DNA from: Proteles cristata cristata
Lineage: Eukaryota > Chordata > Mammalia > Carnivora > Hyaenidae
Direction of reading: 5' to 3'
DNA length: 64,000 nt
NCBI GenBank assembly: GCA_017311185.1
Contig: JAESUZ010001723.1
Coordinates: 2,108,001-2,172,000, forward strand
Under the pieces are notes generated by a model. The model was not told the DNA's origin, searched no databases, and saw only the letters and a list, made by a program, of their open reading frames with translations. Below, one piece after another: positions 1-12,300 of the stretch. A program made the position numbers and the translations under genes. Each line of letters opens with the position of its first letter. Position 1 is the stretch's first letter.

Positions 1-100
1 AGTGTCCATCTTCCTCAGTAGATGAATCCCATGGACACAGAGACCAACACTGACCTTGCTATAAGCCCCAGTAATGAGTAGGCTCTTAAAACATTCTTAG

Positions 101-306
101 GGGGTGCCTGGGTGGCTCAGTTGGTTGAGCGTTCTATTTCAGCTCAGGTCATGATCTCATGGTTTGTGAGTTTGAGCCCCGCATCGGGCTCTGTCCTGAC
201 AGCTAGCTCAGAGCCTGGAGCCTGCTTCAGTTCTTTATCTCCCTTTCTTTCTGCCCCTCCCCAGCTCGTGCTCTGTCTCTCTCTCAAAAATTAACATTAA
301 AAAAAC
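101..306 (+). repeat. CAN-SINE
   Basis: Complete tRNA-related head, CT-rich middle and A tail, between short direct repeats of aaaacattc. Confidence 0.9.
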
Positions 307-309
307 ATT

Positions 310-793
310 CATAAAATGACCACTTAATAACTTGACGGTGCTTTTGCTCGGCAGCCAATAATTGGTGTCAACTAAGTAGCCCATAAAGGAATCTTCAATA
401 GTGAAGCATTTGATGTGTTCCACAGTTCAGTCTAGGCTCAACAGGGGAACACGAAGTTAACAAGGAAAACCTGGTCTTGGCAGTTTAGGACAAACTTGGA
501 CCAGCTTTTAAGAAGTATTTTGACATCCTCATTGATGTACTCAGAAAGAAATGAGATGCACCACAGATGTATCCATAGGCCATCAGACCAGAAAGGCTCT
601 TGGAATGCATTTGTCTGGGGCTGAAAGAGTCAAATGGTCCATCTACTGTAATGCTACACTAGTGGTAGCAAGGCCCAGAACCTGGGACTCTTGATCCCTA
701 AGCCAATGTGTTCCTGATTTTGTTTCCCCTTTGGAAGGGGTAAAAAAACAAAAACAAAAACAAAACTTATTAAAGATTAAGAAAAAGGGATTA
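310..793. other. Downstream flank, no feature seen
   Basis: Unique-looking sequence between two SINEs. Short open frames only; nothing recognised. Confidence 0.5.
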
Positions 794-963
794 CATTGGA
801 ATGCTTGGGTGGTACACTTAGTTAAGCATCTTGATTTTGGCTCAGGTCATGATCCCCCAGGGTTGTGAGATGGAGCCCCGCATTGTGCTCTGAGCTGAGT
901 GTGGAGCCTGCTAGGATTCTCTGCCCTCCACCCCCCCACCTGCCAAAATTAAAAAAAAAGAAA
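794..963 (+). repeat. CAN-SINE, diverged
   Basis: TSD gaaaaagggatta at 781-793 and 964-976 is exact although the body is diverged. Confidence 0.9.
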
Positions 964-1178
964 GAAAAAGGGATTATATCTGGACACAGCATGGCAAACA
1001 ATGTAACTTCGTATTTATCATTCCCGTTGGCAGAAATGTTTTCTCCTAGGTATACATCTACTTCCTCTTACATCTCCCACCCCTCAATGCCGATTCCCTC
1101 CAAAACACCAACATCTCCAAACCCTATTTTACAGAGCTGTCCTTGGTTCTTCCTTATGCAACCAGACTATGCCTCAGA

Positions 1179-1400
1179 CCAGGGGTTGCAAACCACAACC
1201 TGTGGACCAATTCTGGCCAGCAACTTGTTTTTGTAAATAAAGTTTTATAGGAACTCAGCCACAATCACTTGTTTTATGTATTGCCTATGGCTGTTCTACC
1301 ACTACAATCATAGGGTTGAACAGTTTCAAGAGCAATCATCTGACCTATAAGGCCTAAAATATGGACTTTCTGGCCCTTGATGGGTTGTTTACAAATTCCC
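1179..1400 (+). mobile_element. hAT-Charlie-type non-autonomous DNA transposon relic
   Basis: Begins caggggttgcaaaccac and contains the segment tgtaaataaagttttatagg and later cctaaaatatggactttctg, matching the mammalian family whose ends read CAGGGGTCGGCAAAC. It is decayed and has no open frame. The exact family name is not certain from memory. Confidence 0.65.
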
Positions 1401-1459
1401 ACCTTACATCACCAACATGCTCTTATAAAGCTGTAGTTCTCTTCCTAGAAATATTCCTC

Positions 1460-1628
1460 TGGGACACCTGGATGGCTCAGTCAGTTGAGTGTCTGACTCC
1501 TGATTCTGGCTCAGGTCATGATCTGAGTTTGTGATTTCAAGCCCTGCATCGGACTCTGTGCTGACCATGCAGAGCCTGCTTGGGATTCTCCCTCTCTCTC
1601 CAGATAAATAAACTTAAAAAAAAAAATT
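1460..1628 (+). repeat. CAN-SINE, diverged
   Basis: Head gggacacctggatggctcag; CT tract shortened. Confidence 0.85.
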
Positions 1629-1895
1629 CCACCCAAGACATTTGGAAAGTGCAGTTCTTAGTACTGTTACCTGGAGAATTACTTTTTTAAGTTTTAATAC
1701 GTTTATAGGATATAGTCCTTTTAACTGCAAAGAAAAAAAACCTTCACTTTTGAGGCAAATCCTGTGAAATGGTATGAGTGATATGGTAAAAACTTAAGAT
1801 TTGAAAGAGGGTATCCAAAGATACCTCCTCTTTGGAGAGTTTTAGCCATGGAGGGTAAGAAAATCTAGGATATTGGCTGCAGGGGAGTGAAAATT

Positions 1896-2261
1896 CTTTT
1901 TTTTTTTTTTTTTTAGGTGTATAAACTCTTTATTAACAGACAAGGCCTACAGATTTACATCTTCTTGGACTCGCCCACAGTGCAGCCACGGCAGCCTATG
2001 GTCTTAGTGTGCTGGCCTCGGACACCAAGTCTCCAGAAGTGGCACAGTCCTCTGCAGGCCCCAACCAGCTTCAGTCGTTCCAGGTCTTCACGAAGTTTGT
2101 TGTCCAGACCACTGGCCAGGACCTGGCCGTATTCTCCATCCTCCACATCCTTTGTCTGTTCAAAAACCAGTCTGGGATTTTATACTGGCATGGATTCTGC
2201 ATAATGGTGAACACACATTCCATTCATCCTCAGTGAGCTCTCCAGCCCTCTTGGTGAGGGC
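1896..2261 (-). pseudogene. RPS18: RPS18 processed pseudogene, 5'-truncated
   Basis: Minus-strand similarity to ribosomal protein S18 (uS13) from the TKRAGELTED region to the C-terminus, followed by a 3' UTR with aataaagag and a poly(A) tail (T run 1896-1914), with no introns. An intact tail segment reads [14 protein letters not shown]. The frame is broken at least twice: a shift after GAG GAT GAA near 2220, and a second near the NRQ codons around 2155. The 5' end is cut off at about 2261, where a minus-strand SINE begins. It is an L1-mobilised retrocopy and not expected to make protein. Confidence 0.9.
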
Positions 2262-2451
2262 TTTTTTTTTTTTAAGTTTATCTATTTTCAGAGAGAGAGA
2301 GAGAGAGAGAGCAGGGGAGGGGTAGAGAGAAAGGGAAAGAATCTCCCAGCATAGAGCCAGATGTAGAGCTTGATCTCAAGAACTATGAGATTGTGACCTG
2401 AGCTGAAATCAAGAGTAAGAGGCTTAACCAACTGAGCCACCCAGGCACCCC
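2262..2451 (-). repeat. CAN-SINE
   Basis: T tract at the left, head complement ccacccaggcacccc at the right. It abuts the truncated 5' end of the RPS18 retrocopy. Confidence 0.9.
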
Positions 2452-2624
2452 AGTGTTAATCCTTACTATGCCAACTCATTGTGGTGATAACTGGTGATGC
2501 ACTGAGCACCCAGCAGGTCCCCAGAAAAAGAGCTGTCACACTGCAACTATCCCAAAAGTGGGGAAGTCAGAAGACGGCTTAATGAGGTGCTTTTTCCACT
2601 GAATAAAAAATGAAAGTAACTTTA

Positions 2625-2635
2625 CTTATTTATTT

Positions 2636-2678
<43 letters not shown>

Positions 2679-2866
2679 CATGAGCAGAGGAGGGTCAGAG
2701 AGAGAGGGAGATACAGAATCTGACGCAGGCTCCAGGCTCTGAGGTACCTGTCATTACCTGTCAGCACAGAGCCCAACGCGGGGCTTGAACCCACGAACTG
2801 TGAGATCATGACCAGAGTCCGACTTCAGGTCGGACGCTTAACCAACTGAGCCACCCAGGCGCCCCG
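2625..2866 (-). repeat. CAN-SINE with perfect TSD
   Basis: gaaagtaacttta at 2612-2624 and 2867-2879. An (AG)n run of about 36 bp at 2639-2674 lies in its CT domain. Confidence 0.95.
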
Positions 2867-3084
2867 GAAAGTAACTTTAAAAACCTGATAGTACTCACAC
2901 AGGTTAGAGTTCACAGGTCATAGCAACACATCTACTCACACTGAAGCAGGCCATGTCCCCAGGGCTCATGGTAGCACTTGCTGCCATTTCAATGTCACCT
3001 CCAAAGGGCTGCACCAAGGCACACTCTCTCTCCTACCATAAGCCCTACCCCCACCCATCTATGGGAGAAAAATATAACCAAAAA

Positions 3085-3213
3085 AAAAAAAATCACATTG
3101 AAAAAAAGTTTATTTAAAAAAGTTCTAGCAGCAAGAACAGTAACAAAACAAAAGGAGACGGACAAACAAAACAAGAAGGAGGTTGTGTCCCATGGGACTT
3201 GTCTCTCCATCCT
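3085..3213 (-). other. RBM6: RBM6 3' UTR (inferred extent)
   Basis: Runs from the stop codon to an expected cleavage point 15-25 nt past the AATAAA signal. It is short (about 125 nt) and U-rich on the sense strand. The cleavage site is inferred from the signal, not observed. Confidence 0.7.
3109..3114 (-). promoter_or_regulatory. RBM6: RBM6 polyadenylation signal AATAAA
   Basis: The plus strand reads tttatt, giving a canonical AATAAA 100 nt after the stop. A long U run (plus-strand A run at 3080-3092) sits just downstream, as expected of a U-rich cleavage-stimulation element. No other AATAAA lies between it and the stop codon. Confidence 0.85.
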
Positions 3214-3339
3214 TTAATCTAGTTCTTTATACCGAGCAAACATGACTCTTCGCACAGCGTCTCGGTAAGTCTCGTTGGACTGTCTCTTGCTGGTTCTTCC
3301 TGGAGCTCCCACACTGGGGCCCCTCATCCGGCCTTCAGT
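3214..3339 (-). CDS. RBM6: RBM6 terminal coding exon
   Basis: Residues 587-627 and TAA stop at 3216-3214. It encodes [20 protein letters not shown], then [20 protein letters not shown] and the final D. The C-terminal tail after the G-patch is conserved across RBM5, RBM6 and RBM10. Acceptor ttatag. Confidence 0.97.
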   Translation of the reverse strand, partial: TEGRMRGPSVGAPGRTSKRQSNETYRDAVRRVMFARYKELD

Positions 3340-6300
3340 CTATAACACAAAGACAAACAATGAAACGAGCTCTATGAATTAATTAGCCTCAGGGCTGACC
3401 TTTGATCACAAACATTTCTGGACCAGTAAGGAGCAGGATATAGGAAAAAATTTTAGAATGTTTAATTAATTAAAAAATACCTAAGATGAATAAGGAGGGC
3501 AGTGCTGCTATGGCTTCAGGATATGAGATTCAACACCAGACAAAGGAGAAGCCAGTTTCCTATCTCCTATAGTTGGCGTTTTCAGAGGGGAACCAAATCA
3601 ACACAAAATGGGCAATGTTCCCTCCTATCACCTTTTCTCTCTTTTCTTCGTGAAATATGAGGGGGCAAAGCCCTTCATGCTCCTCAAACTTTAGCCATTT
3701 TAGCTCTTCTGATGACCTTCTCTCATAGATGGTTCTACTTTTTATTGTGGGTTCCCTGGTTCTTTTCACCACATTATTCATCAGTCTCAAACTGCTCAAT
3801 TCCCATATTTCCCATCTTACCCATGTAAGAGTAAGATGAGCCCCATTCCCACTCCCAACCAAACTAAAAAGGACCCAGAATGCCTAGCTAGAATCCAATA
3901 ATCAAGACTGACGGGCTTCACGCCACCCCCCAACAAGATGGAAACCATTTCACCTCCTCTGCTGAAGCCAATCCAGGATGCGCATATCCGAGGCCTGCCC
4001 CCTTCCTCCAGCCAGTGGTCTGTTGGACACAGCCTTTGTTGCTGTCAATACCTTCTTTACCAACAGGTTTACGATCACTGCAAAAGAAGCAGAAATACTT
4101 AGATACCAACACTTTCAAAGTGACCATTTGTAAGCCTAATATAATCCTCTGTCCTCTTGATTCAGTTTTGCTTCCTCTTAAGTATATTAAACAACATTTT
4201 TGAGTGCCTACTGTCTACACAACAGGGTTTGTCCTGGGGATGTAGAGAGATGACTAAGACCTGACCCTGTGCATGGGGAAGGACATGAAGACGATAATAT
4301 GTCCACAGATGCTTGTAACACACCGAAGAGCTCAGCCATGGACGTGGCACCAGGAGATATCTCCTATGGGAACACAGGAGAGAAAACACAAACTCTGAAG
4401 GTACATCACCAAAAATGATGAATTCCAACAAGAGGGCACATCTGAACTGACCAAAAGCATGAGAGGAAAGGAGGCCACAAATAAGTGAAAGAATACGATT
4501 TGTCCAGCAGAGCAGTGGTAGCCTTGAACATCATGCTAAATTATGACTCTGGACTGCATCCTTCAGGCAAAAACACAACAAAACAAAACACCAAAAAATC
4601 CCTGGATTCTAGGCCTCCCTCTAAGCAAGGTATACCTTAACAAAAAAAAAGTGAGTTTTAGAGATTTCTGTTCATAAAGATAGTTTTGGTGGCAGAGTAG
4701 AGAGTACACTGAAGATTCAAGAACAGAGATTGAGAGTAAGGAGTCTAGTTTGGAGGTGACCTAGAATGGGGGACAAAGCTTAATTAGAGATGTGACCAGT
4801 AACAACACAGTGGATAAAGGAGGAAGATTGGGTCAGACCACGTAGACCAGGATGCAGTGATGTTATTAATCTGAAAAAGGAACACAGCAAATTTAGCAGA
4901 ACTAGAGTATGACACATGATAAAATACTGAGTAATTGTTTAATATGAGGAGCCTAAGAGGTCTCCAAAAGAACATGCCCAGGAGGTAAATGGAAATAGTG
5001 ATTTTGCACCTAGAAAACTGAACTGCCTTGGGATGGCTGAGGTCTTAGATACCTCAGACAGTCCGGGTCAAGAGGGTAAGCAGCAAGAATAAAAGCATTG
5101 AGGGTAGCGTCCTGGAGAAGATCTGGAATTTCCCAGAAAACCAAGAGAAGCAGGAGAGAAGAATAAGAAGGAAGAGAACCTGTAGAATGTGGTAGGTTTG
5201 GTGCCAAGAATACAGAAGAGTGTCCTCCTGTGCCCAGCCCAACTGAGTCAGAGCTAAGGTGCTCTTGCTTCTCCTGACGCACTTCTTCATCATTGCCTTA
5301 GCCCAGTATATTTCAAACTGCGGAGAATGACCTAATATGGTGTTATATTGATTAAGTGGTCCTTCCTTAGCACTTCCTAAGAATGCAAACAGAAAAAACT
5401 AGAATAAAAATATCAAAGTTTTATTACACACAGTAAAGAAATATTTTTTAAATTAAGTTTATTTAAAACTTATTTTGAGAGAGAGAGATAGAGAATAGGG
5501 AGGGTCATCAATAAATTCTATATAATTCTGGGCTCACGACTCAGGACTATCTGACTAAAAACAAGCACACAAATCTAGAGATCATGTATGTCTATCAGCA
5601 GCCAACCATTCATTCAGTGCCTATGTGTGAGAATGGAGGTTCTCTAGAGAAAAAGCCCAAGACTGTGACATCCTTATGAGGTACAGCATTACTGATGAGG
5701 AGAGAAAAGAGTTCCCAGTCATGACCACTCCAGCCCTGGCTTTGAGCAGCTAAGCAGCCAGACAGTTTTCATGCCAATACACGTATTTCCCAAATAAAGC
5801 CAGGTGGTCAGAGGCTGGAGTGAACCTCATGCTCAAGAAGTTCAGACAGAACCTGCTCCCGCTAATCTCAGTCACCCCTGACAGAAAAAGAGCAGCACAG
5901 CTGGAGAAGGAGACAGTTTCATCATTGGGCTCTGGGGCCAAGGCTGAGTGAAAAGTTCCTGGCTTACCTGTCAGTTTCCCTGGAGTATTTAATTCGTTTC
6001 CTTTCTGGAGAGTCAAAGGATTGGAGCTTTTCCCTGCGATCACTTCCTCTTTCTTTAAACCTTCCCTGTTGGTAAGCAGAATAAAAGATCTGAGATTTCC
6101 ATCTAAGGGGGTGGAGGTAGTGGGGAAGCTTCACTTTATTCCTGATATTCTTTCTAACGTCAAGGGAGTTCAACTGGTAACTCTTGGAATCTCTTGCTAC
6201 TTCAAATACTCTTCTTGAGAAAGCAGTGGCTTTCTGACTGGTAAATTTGAGAACAATGAGCTATTGTGCTGGACTCACAGCTGTGTCTTCCTCTTCTGAG

Positions 6301-9300
6301 GAGGAGGTGCTCTCCAGGGGGCCTTCAAATGAGGATTCCTAATAGTCACATAAGACCTGGCCCTGGCAGTGAAGCCTGTGGCTGTGTAGGTGAGTCTACC
6401 TAATTATGTGATCTAGGCAGCAAGTCCATTTAGCTCTAAATGAAACTACTTCCTCCAACCTAGCCTCAAATAGTAAAAGATGTCATTTCAGCAGCCCTAT
6501 CCAACACTCATTTGTTAATTTTAAAAGCTGGACAGGAAAGAGAAATGCTATTTATTTGACCTATCTGAAGAACCTAAACTAACACCATTAAAAAAAAAAA
6601 AAAAAAGATGCAATTTATAAACCATGAGCTGCACCCATTTTAATGTAGTTTGAGGAGTTCTGATAAACGTATACACCATCTTTTAGGGCCTCTTCATTTT
6701 CTTTCCTCAGCACAGCCTACAAATTCCATACCACAAAGTATAAAGGGTTGGGGTAAGGGAGTAACAGGTCACCAAAGCTTACCTCCTGTTCTCTCCTTTC
6801 CAGATAGGCTAGCTCCTGCTCCGACTGTTTTATCTTCCGATGGATTTCCAGGTTTTGCTGAGAAGAGAAAAAGTTCTAGGAGTACAGGTCTAGAAAAAGT
6901 GGACCTAGAAAGTGCTTCTAGGCCCTTCCTAATAGCTGTTTTAGGACTGTGGCTCCTTTCACTGACCAACTCTCCTGAGTGATCACTGTAACCTGTAAGC
7001 AACAATTCTTAGCTAGACTGGCTTTAGGCTCACAAATGAGAACCCCTAGTTCAAATGCTGGCTTGTCACACATTAGTTTTGCAGTGTAGCACGAGAGACC
7101 TTATTCTACTACTCTCTAAAACATAGAAAACACAAATCTGGGTTATAAGGTAAAAATTATGAAAGAAGGGAATCTGAGCACACCAGTAAAGAAAATGAAA
7201 TGCTCACAATGCTCTGCCTACGGCCATCCACAGCGCCCCCACCATTCTCAGACACTATTCACTTTTTCAACCCCCCAGAGAAATACGAAAAGGAGAAACC
7301 AAGGTCCTAAAAGAACAAACAGACTGCTCTGAGAGTCCTGTATTGCTTGAGGGTTCTACACTTCTCAAGCGTGGCTCTATTACACAATACCCTCAGGCAT
7401 ATATAAGAAACTTGAGATGTCCAGAGCAGCTCTTGTATGGACAGGGGATTCTTTGCACTGGATCACTGCAAGGAAAAAGTACTACGGTCCACTTTCTATG
7501 GTCCCAGGGTCAGTTCACCAGACTTCTGGCTCCTCTTTCCTGACATTAGCCATTTAATAGCATTTTCATCAGAGAGCTTAAATTTATTTTTATTTAAAAA
7601 AATTGTATTTATCCTTTTATTTTTTAAAAATTATGTCCAATGTGGGGCTTGAACTCATGACCCCAAGATCAAGAGTCACATGCTCTACTAACTGAGCCAG
7701 CCAGGCAACCCCAGAGCAAAATTTAAATGTGTCAGTCTCATAAGTCAGAATTCTAGAAGGTCAAAGGGACTTGGGAAGTAATCTGTTGCAGGGAGTGTCA
7801 GGAGCTTCTCAACCCCTAGAAACTTTGCAGAGCCTCCACAGAGGCAGCTGGGAAAAGAGGTGTGCCTATTACCAAAAGCAGAGCTTCTTAACTTTTAGCT
7901 CCATAAGACTGTGTTTTATACTGAGGCAAAGTCTAAATCCAATCTCCTCACTAGCTCTAGCAACATATGCTAGAGAAGGAGTGTGAAATAAATCACCCTA
8001 TACCGAGAACACGAGTCTGTCTATGGGCTTTGTCCAGAATTTGGCTCCTTGGTCAGTATATCTAAATGGAAAGACTGTAGGGGAGGGCTGGTGTAGGTCA
8101 GTTTAACACCCCACAATAGACGTTGTGCCATTGCTTATAGCAATGCCTCACCACATGAAGAGATGGCAAAATGTACCCACCTTTGGGGAAAACTGCACAG
8201 TATCAGAGCTAGACAGAACCAGGTGAAAGCACCAAGTATCACAGAAGAGGCTTATCTGAGGTCCAACTGTTAGCATAATTGAAGAGCTATGATGAGAAAC
8301 TCAGCCAGTTAAGTTTCCTACTCTATGATCCCCCTTTCCTCCTGTCTTCAGTGCAGCCTCCATGTTTGGTGCCCCAGTCCCAGCCATGCTGCTTGCCTTG
8401 GGTCTACACAGTGAGGCTTTGGAAGGTGAGCACAGCCTTAATGCAGAGCAACTCATAACAAAAGCTGGAGGAACAATTCATTTTGATATTGGACTGTGAT
8501 GCTCATTGATAGTAAGGGTCCAAAGTCTGAAAGGTCAGAGCCCTTTCCCTATACCTTGTGCAGATCTGAGAGCTGCTGGTGTTTGATCAGGACTTCTTTG
8601 TTGGGAAACTGCCTTCTGCAGAGCAGACAAGCCAGTTTATTCCAGTCAGTGAGTTTGTCTTCTTCGTTCTCCTTCTTGGTCAGCTCCTCCCTTTGTGGGG
8701 TCTGTGCTGTGCGGGGCTGTGGAGGAGGGGTCTGCTCCTCCTCCTCTTCCTCCTCGTAGTCACTGTCTCCTCCATATTCACCCAGGAGGCCTATGAGTGG
8801 GTTTATCACCTTAGGCTGGAAAGAGAAGGCCAGAGATTAACACTAACCTAAATCTATATCGTGGGGCCTGTTCTCTGGATATTCCAATATGAGTATATCT
8901 CATTTCTTCTCTTTTAATTTGAATAACGAACAATGGGCTCAAAATAGGCCCACTGACCACACTGATCCTTTCCCATATGGAAGGCAACATGGTTTAAGCT
9001 TGACTTTTCTCCTTGATCACTGAGATAAAACCAGAAAGCTTCCCTTAGAAGTGACTGTAACAACAGAACAGTGAAGAAAAAGAAGGGAAAGAGGAACTGA
9101 CACAGACATGGCAGTTATGAGTTACAAAGAGGAAGAGATAACAACCCCCAAGCCACTGTAATCCATGAATAAAAGGAAAGATAAACTTTATTAAGGCTCT
9201 AGTAACCCCTATAGCAAAAAGGATTTAGGAGGAGAATTAAAAAAGCAATGAAGGATAAGTTCTCAGGTAGACAGATACAGCTCCTGAGTGAGCCAAAGGC

Positions 9301-12300
9301 ATGGATTGAACTGATGCTACAATGAATTGTACTAGCACTATGGTGCAGACAAAGAATATTTACCAGTAGTTTATAGGAGCTGTGAAATAATGATGCACGG
9401 TCATTGGCCTATGATCAATCAAAATAAAAATAAAGCATGGCCCCACCACTGTTGTATATTTACACTTAACCTCCTGCGATTGGAGAAGACCATCATTTTA
9501 ATCATCTAAAAAAAAATGGGTACCAATTTTAGCACTGTTCACTCTGGCCAGGCAGGCAAACTGTCAAAATGACTATGCATGCACTCCACATCTGCAATTC
9601 TTATCTGGCACCAAAAAGGCAGGAAAAAAATGGAGCCAGGAAAATGGATGTCCTGGGTCATTTAGAAAAGAAGGATTAACAAGACCAAGATTGGGGTGCC
9701 TGGGTGGCTCAGTCAGTTGAGCGTCTGACTTCGGCTCAGGTCATGATCTCTCAGTTCGTGGGTTCGAGCCCCGCGTCAGGCTCTGTGCTGACAGCTGGCT
9801 CAGAGCCTGGAGCCTGTTTCAGATTCTGTGTCTCCCTCTTTCTCTCTGACCCTCCCCTGCTCACGTTGTCTCTCTCTGTCTCTCTCTCAGAAATAAATAA
9901 AAACATTGAAAACAAAACAAAACAAAACACAAGACCAAGATTATAACTTGAAAAGGGCCAGACACTCCCCTGTCTGGTGGGAATGGCACAGGGTACAAAG
10001 AAAGAGGACAAATAAATGCCTCTGATTCTTCAATTATATCCCTATTAGCAGATAGGAACATTTATCCCAGGCTCATATTCAAGAAAAGTCCTTGTTTGTG
10101 AGACAGAGAGAACAAAAGGACCAGCACCAAAGTGAGGTATCAGCCTTTAAACTTCCTTTCCCATTTGGAACCAGCCTCAGCCTCAGCCCAGGGCCTTGGC
10201 TTAGCCTTACCGGTGGAGGGCTCTCTTCTTTCTTCACAGTGGGAGGCAGGGGCTTCTTAAAGACGTCCTCTGCGGGGGCTGTCCCCTCACTGGCATTTTC
10301 CTGAAACTGATCAAATCCATGATAATTCTTACATAATATTCACAAAAGCTGGGTTAAGAGTTAATCCTGTTGAAATTAGTCAGATTTTCCAAACTTCCTA
10401 ATATGTAACGTTGCTATAATGCTTTCAAAATTAAAAAAAAAAAAAAAGCCTTTAAAAACATAACATTCAGTGTATATTGAGTGGTCACTATATGTCAGGC
10501 ACCAGATGAGGCACTTATATGCATTATCATCCTCAGCCTTTACTACAACCCTCCCAGAGAGGCATTTACATCCTTATTTTATAAATGGTTGGGAATACGG
10601 TTAGAAAGACTAAGTGGCAAAAGCAGTCTAGGTTCTCAGAAACACACACATACTCTCTCTCTGTATCCCTAGATAAACAACCAGCAGTATTAGAAGGGGA
10701 AAAAAAGACGAGTTATGAATTGAGCCACAAGTAAATTCATCCATTTTCACTAATGCATAATTGGTGCCAGGGCAAATCAATATAATTTTTTGAAAACTAA
10801 TGTAGCTCTATGTTAGGAGACACAAAAATGTTCAACACCTTCTATTTTGAAAATTTATCCTAAAGAAGTAATTTAGAAGGAGAAATAAAATACTAATTAA
10901 ATGAATACAACATTACATATTACATACTGCATATTACAACAGAATAAGACTAGAAAGAAGAGACAATTATCGCAGGAATGATGAAAAAAATGAAGCTATA
11001 GTTTTACTGTGAGGTTTTGTTTTTTTAACATATAGGCATTAAAATAATTGAGTGTTATAGAGCCAAGGAAAAGCTACTTATGATCAAATATTAACTAAGC
11101 AGAAAACACAGAATGGCAGGTAGCCCCTGCCACAATTACACCTACAGAAAAGTGTACAGAATCAAGCACTGAAGAGGGGGAACAGGAGAGTGAAACTGTG
11201 CAGTGCCCAGGCGTTAGGATTTGAACTCAGCGACTTTGTTCTACTAGCCATGTTTTTGACCATTGTGAAAGTAAAGAGTTACCACTGCCTGTAAGAGGCA
11301 ACCAGATTACCAGGCTTTTTGGTCACTTGCCTCCTCAACTCCAGATCTCCTCTAGGACTTTATTCCTTTATTTGAATCTGTAATTATCTGGTAAAGAGCG
11401 GATTCACAAATCCTCTTACCCTTGTCACTCCTCGGTCTTTTTTCTCCTTGCCATCTCTTTTAGATGCCTCCTTCTTGCTGGTTGACCTTCCTTGAATGGT
11501 GGATTTCTTTTCCTTGATCTCTTCCTCTTCAGGTGACCCAGGGTCCTGGGGCACATAGACTTCTTGCTGCAGTATGATTAGAAACTATTAAGTCTACAGT
11601 CTCACTTTCCCAGTTAATTCTAGGTCTAAGGAGCAAGTTTCCTTCTATGGGAAAGAAGAGCTCTCTTCCTCACAAGCCTAAGAAGAGACCATATCAAACA
11701 ATCTAGAAAATCTCTCCAGGGCCAGGATACATCCAGATCACTCACTGTCCATTTTTCCAAGAGCAGCACTGTTCTTATTATAATGTCACAAAGCACTGAT
11801 TTCCCATATAGGCAGCAATTAACAGAAAGGTCACCATCTTTAAATCCTGAATGAACACAACTCAATAAATACAACATGATATAACATGTGGACTTTAAAA
11901 GACACCCCCACCTAGGCATGAGGCACACACAATATAACAGCAGCTGCCAGGAATGGAGAAAGATTGAAATTTCTCTAAATTTCAATGTTACCACTTTTCA
12001 AGTAATGAGCAAACAGAAAATCCAGGGAATAAAATCTTCAAAGTAACAAATTACAGGTACTTTTCTCAAAAGAATCATTGATAAAGTAAACAAACCAAAA
12101 ACCCACCTGAGTGTTGGGGTCATAATAAGTCCCTGCCAAAGGGTCATAATAGTAGCCAGTAGCAGAATCATATATGTAGCAGTCAGATGATGCTAGTGGG
12201 AACCAAACCAGAGCCAATGTTAGTCTCTGTCCAGTGAAGCCCTTGTTGGGAACTTACCAAGAACAACCTAAGAATCAGGTTGGCCAACCCAAACAGGTGC

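Larger units (their letters stand above)
6066..8554. other. RBM6 introns, mostly unique
   Basis: Apart from the exon at 6783-6857 and the short SINE at 7577-7713, no repeat or gene is recognised. Confidence 0.5.

Noticed and set aside
1..3090. Possible neighbouring gene RBM5 downstream of RBM6
   Set aside because: RBM5 is the expected next gene in mammals, but no RBM5-like exon is visible in this 3-kb flank.
8496..8851. Plus-strand frames across the acidic exon
   Set aside because: Shadows of the GAG/GAA-rich RBM6 exon on the opposite strand.
9704..9946. Many 60-115 codon frames starting near [17 protein letters not shown] text
   Set aside because: These are translations of CAN-SINE heads and CT tracts; they recur wherever a SINE occurs.
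11626..11994. 122-codon minus-strand frame upstream of the OCRE/linker exon
   Set aside because: Lies wholly in an intron, with hydrophobic random-looking sequence and no homology to RBM6.
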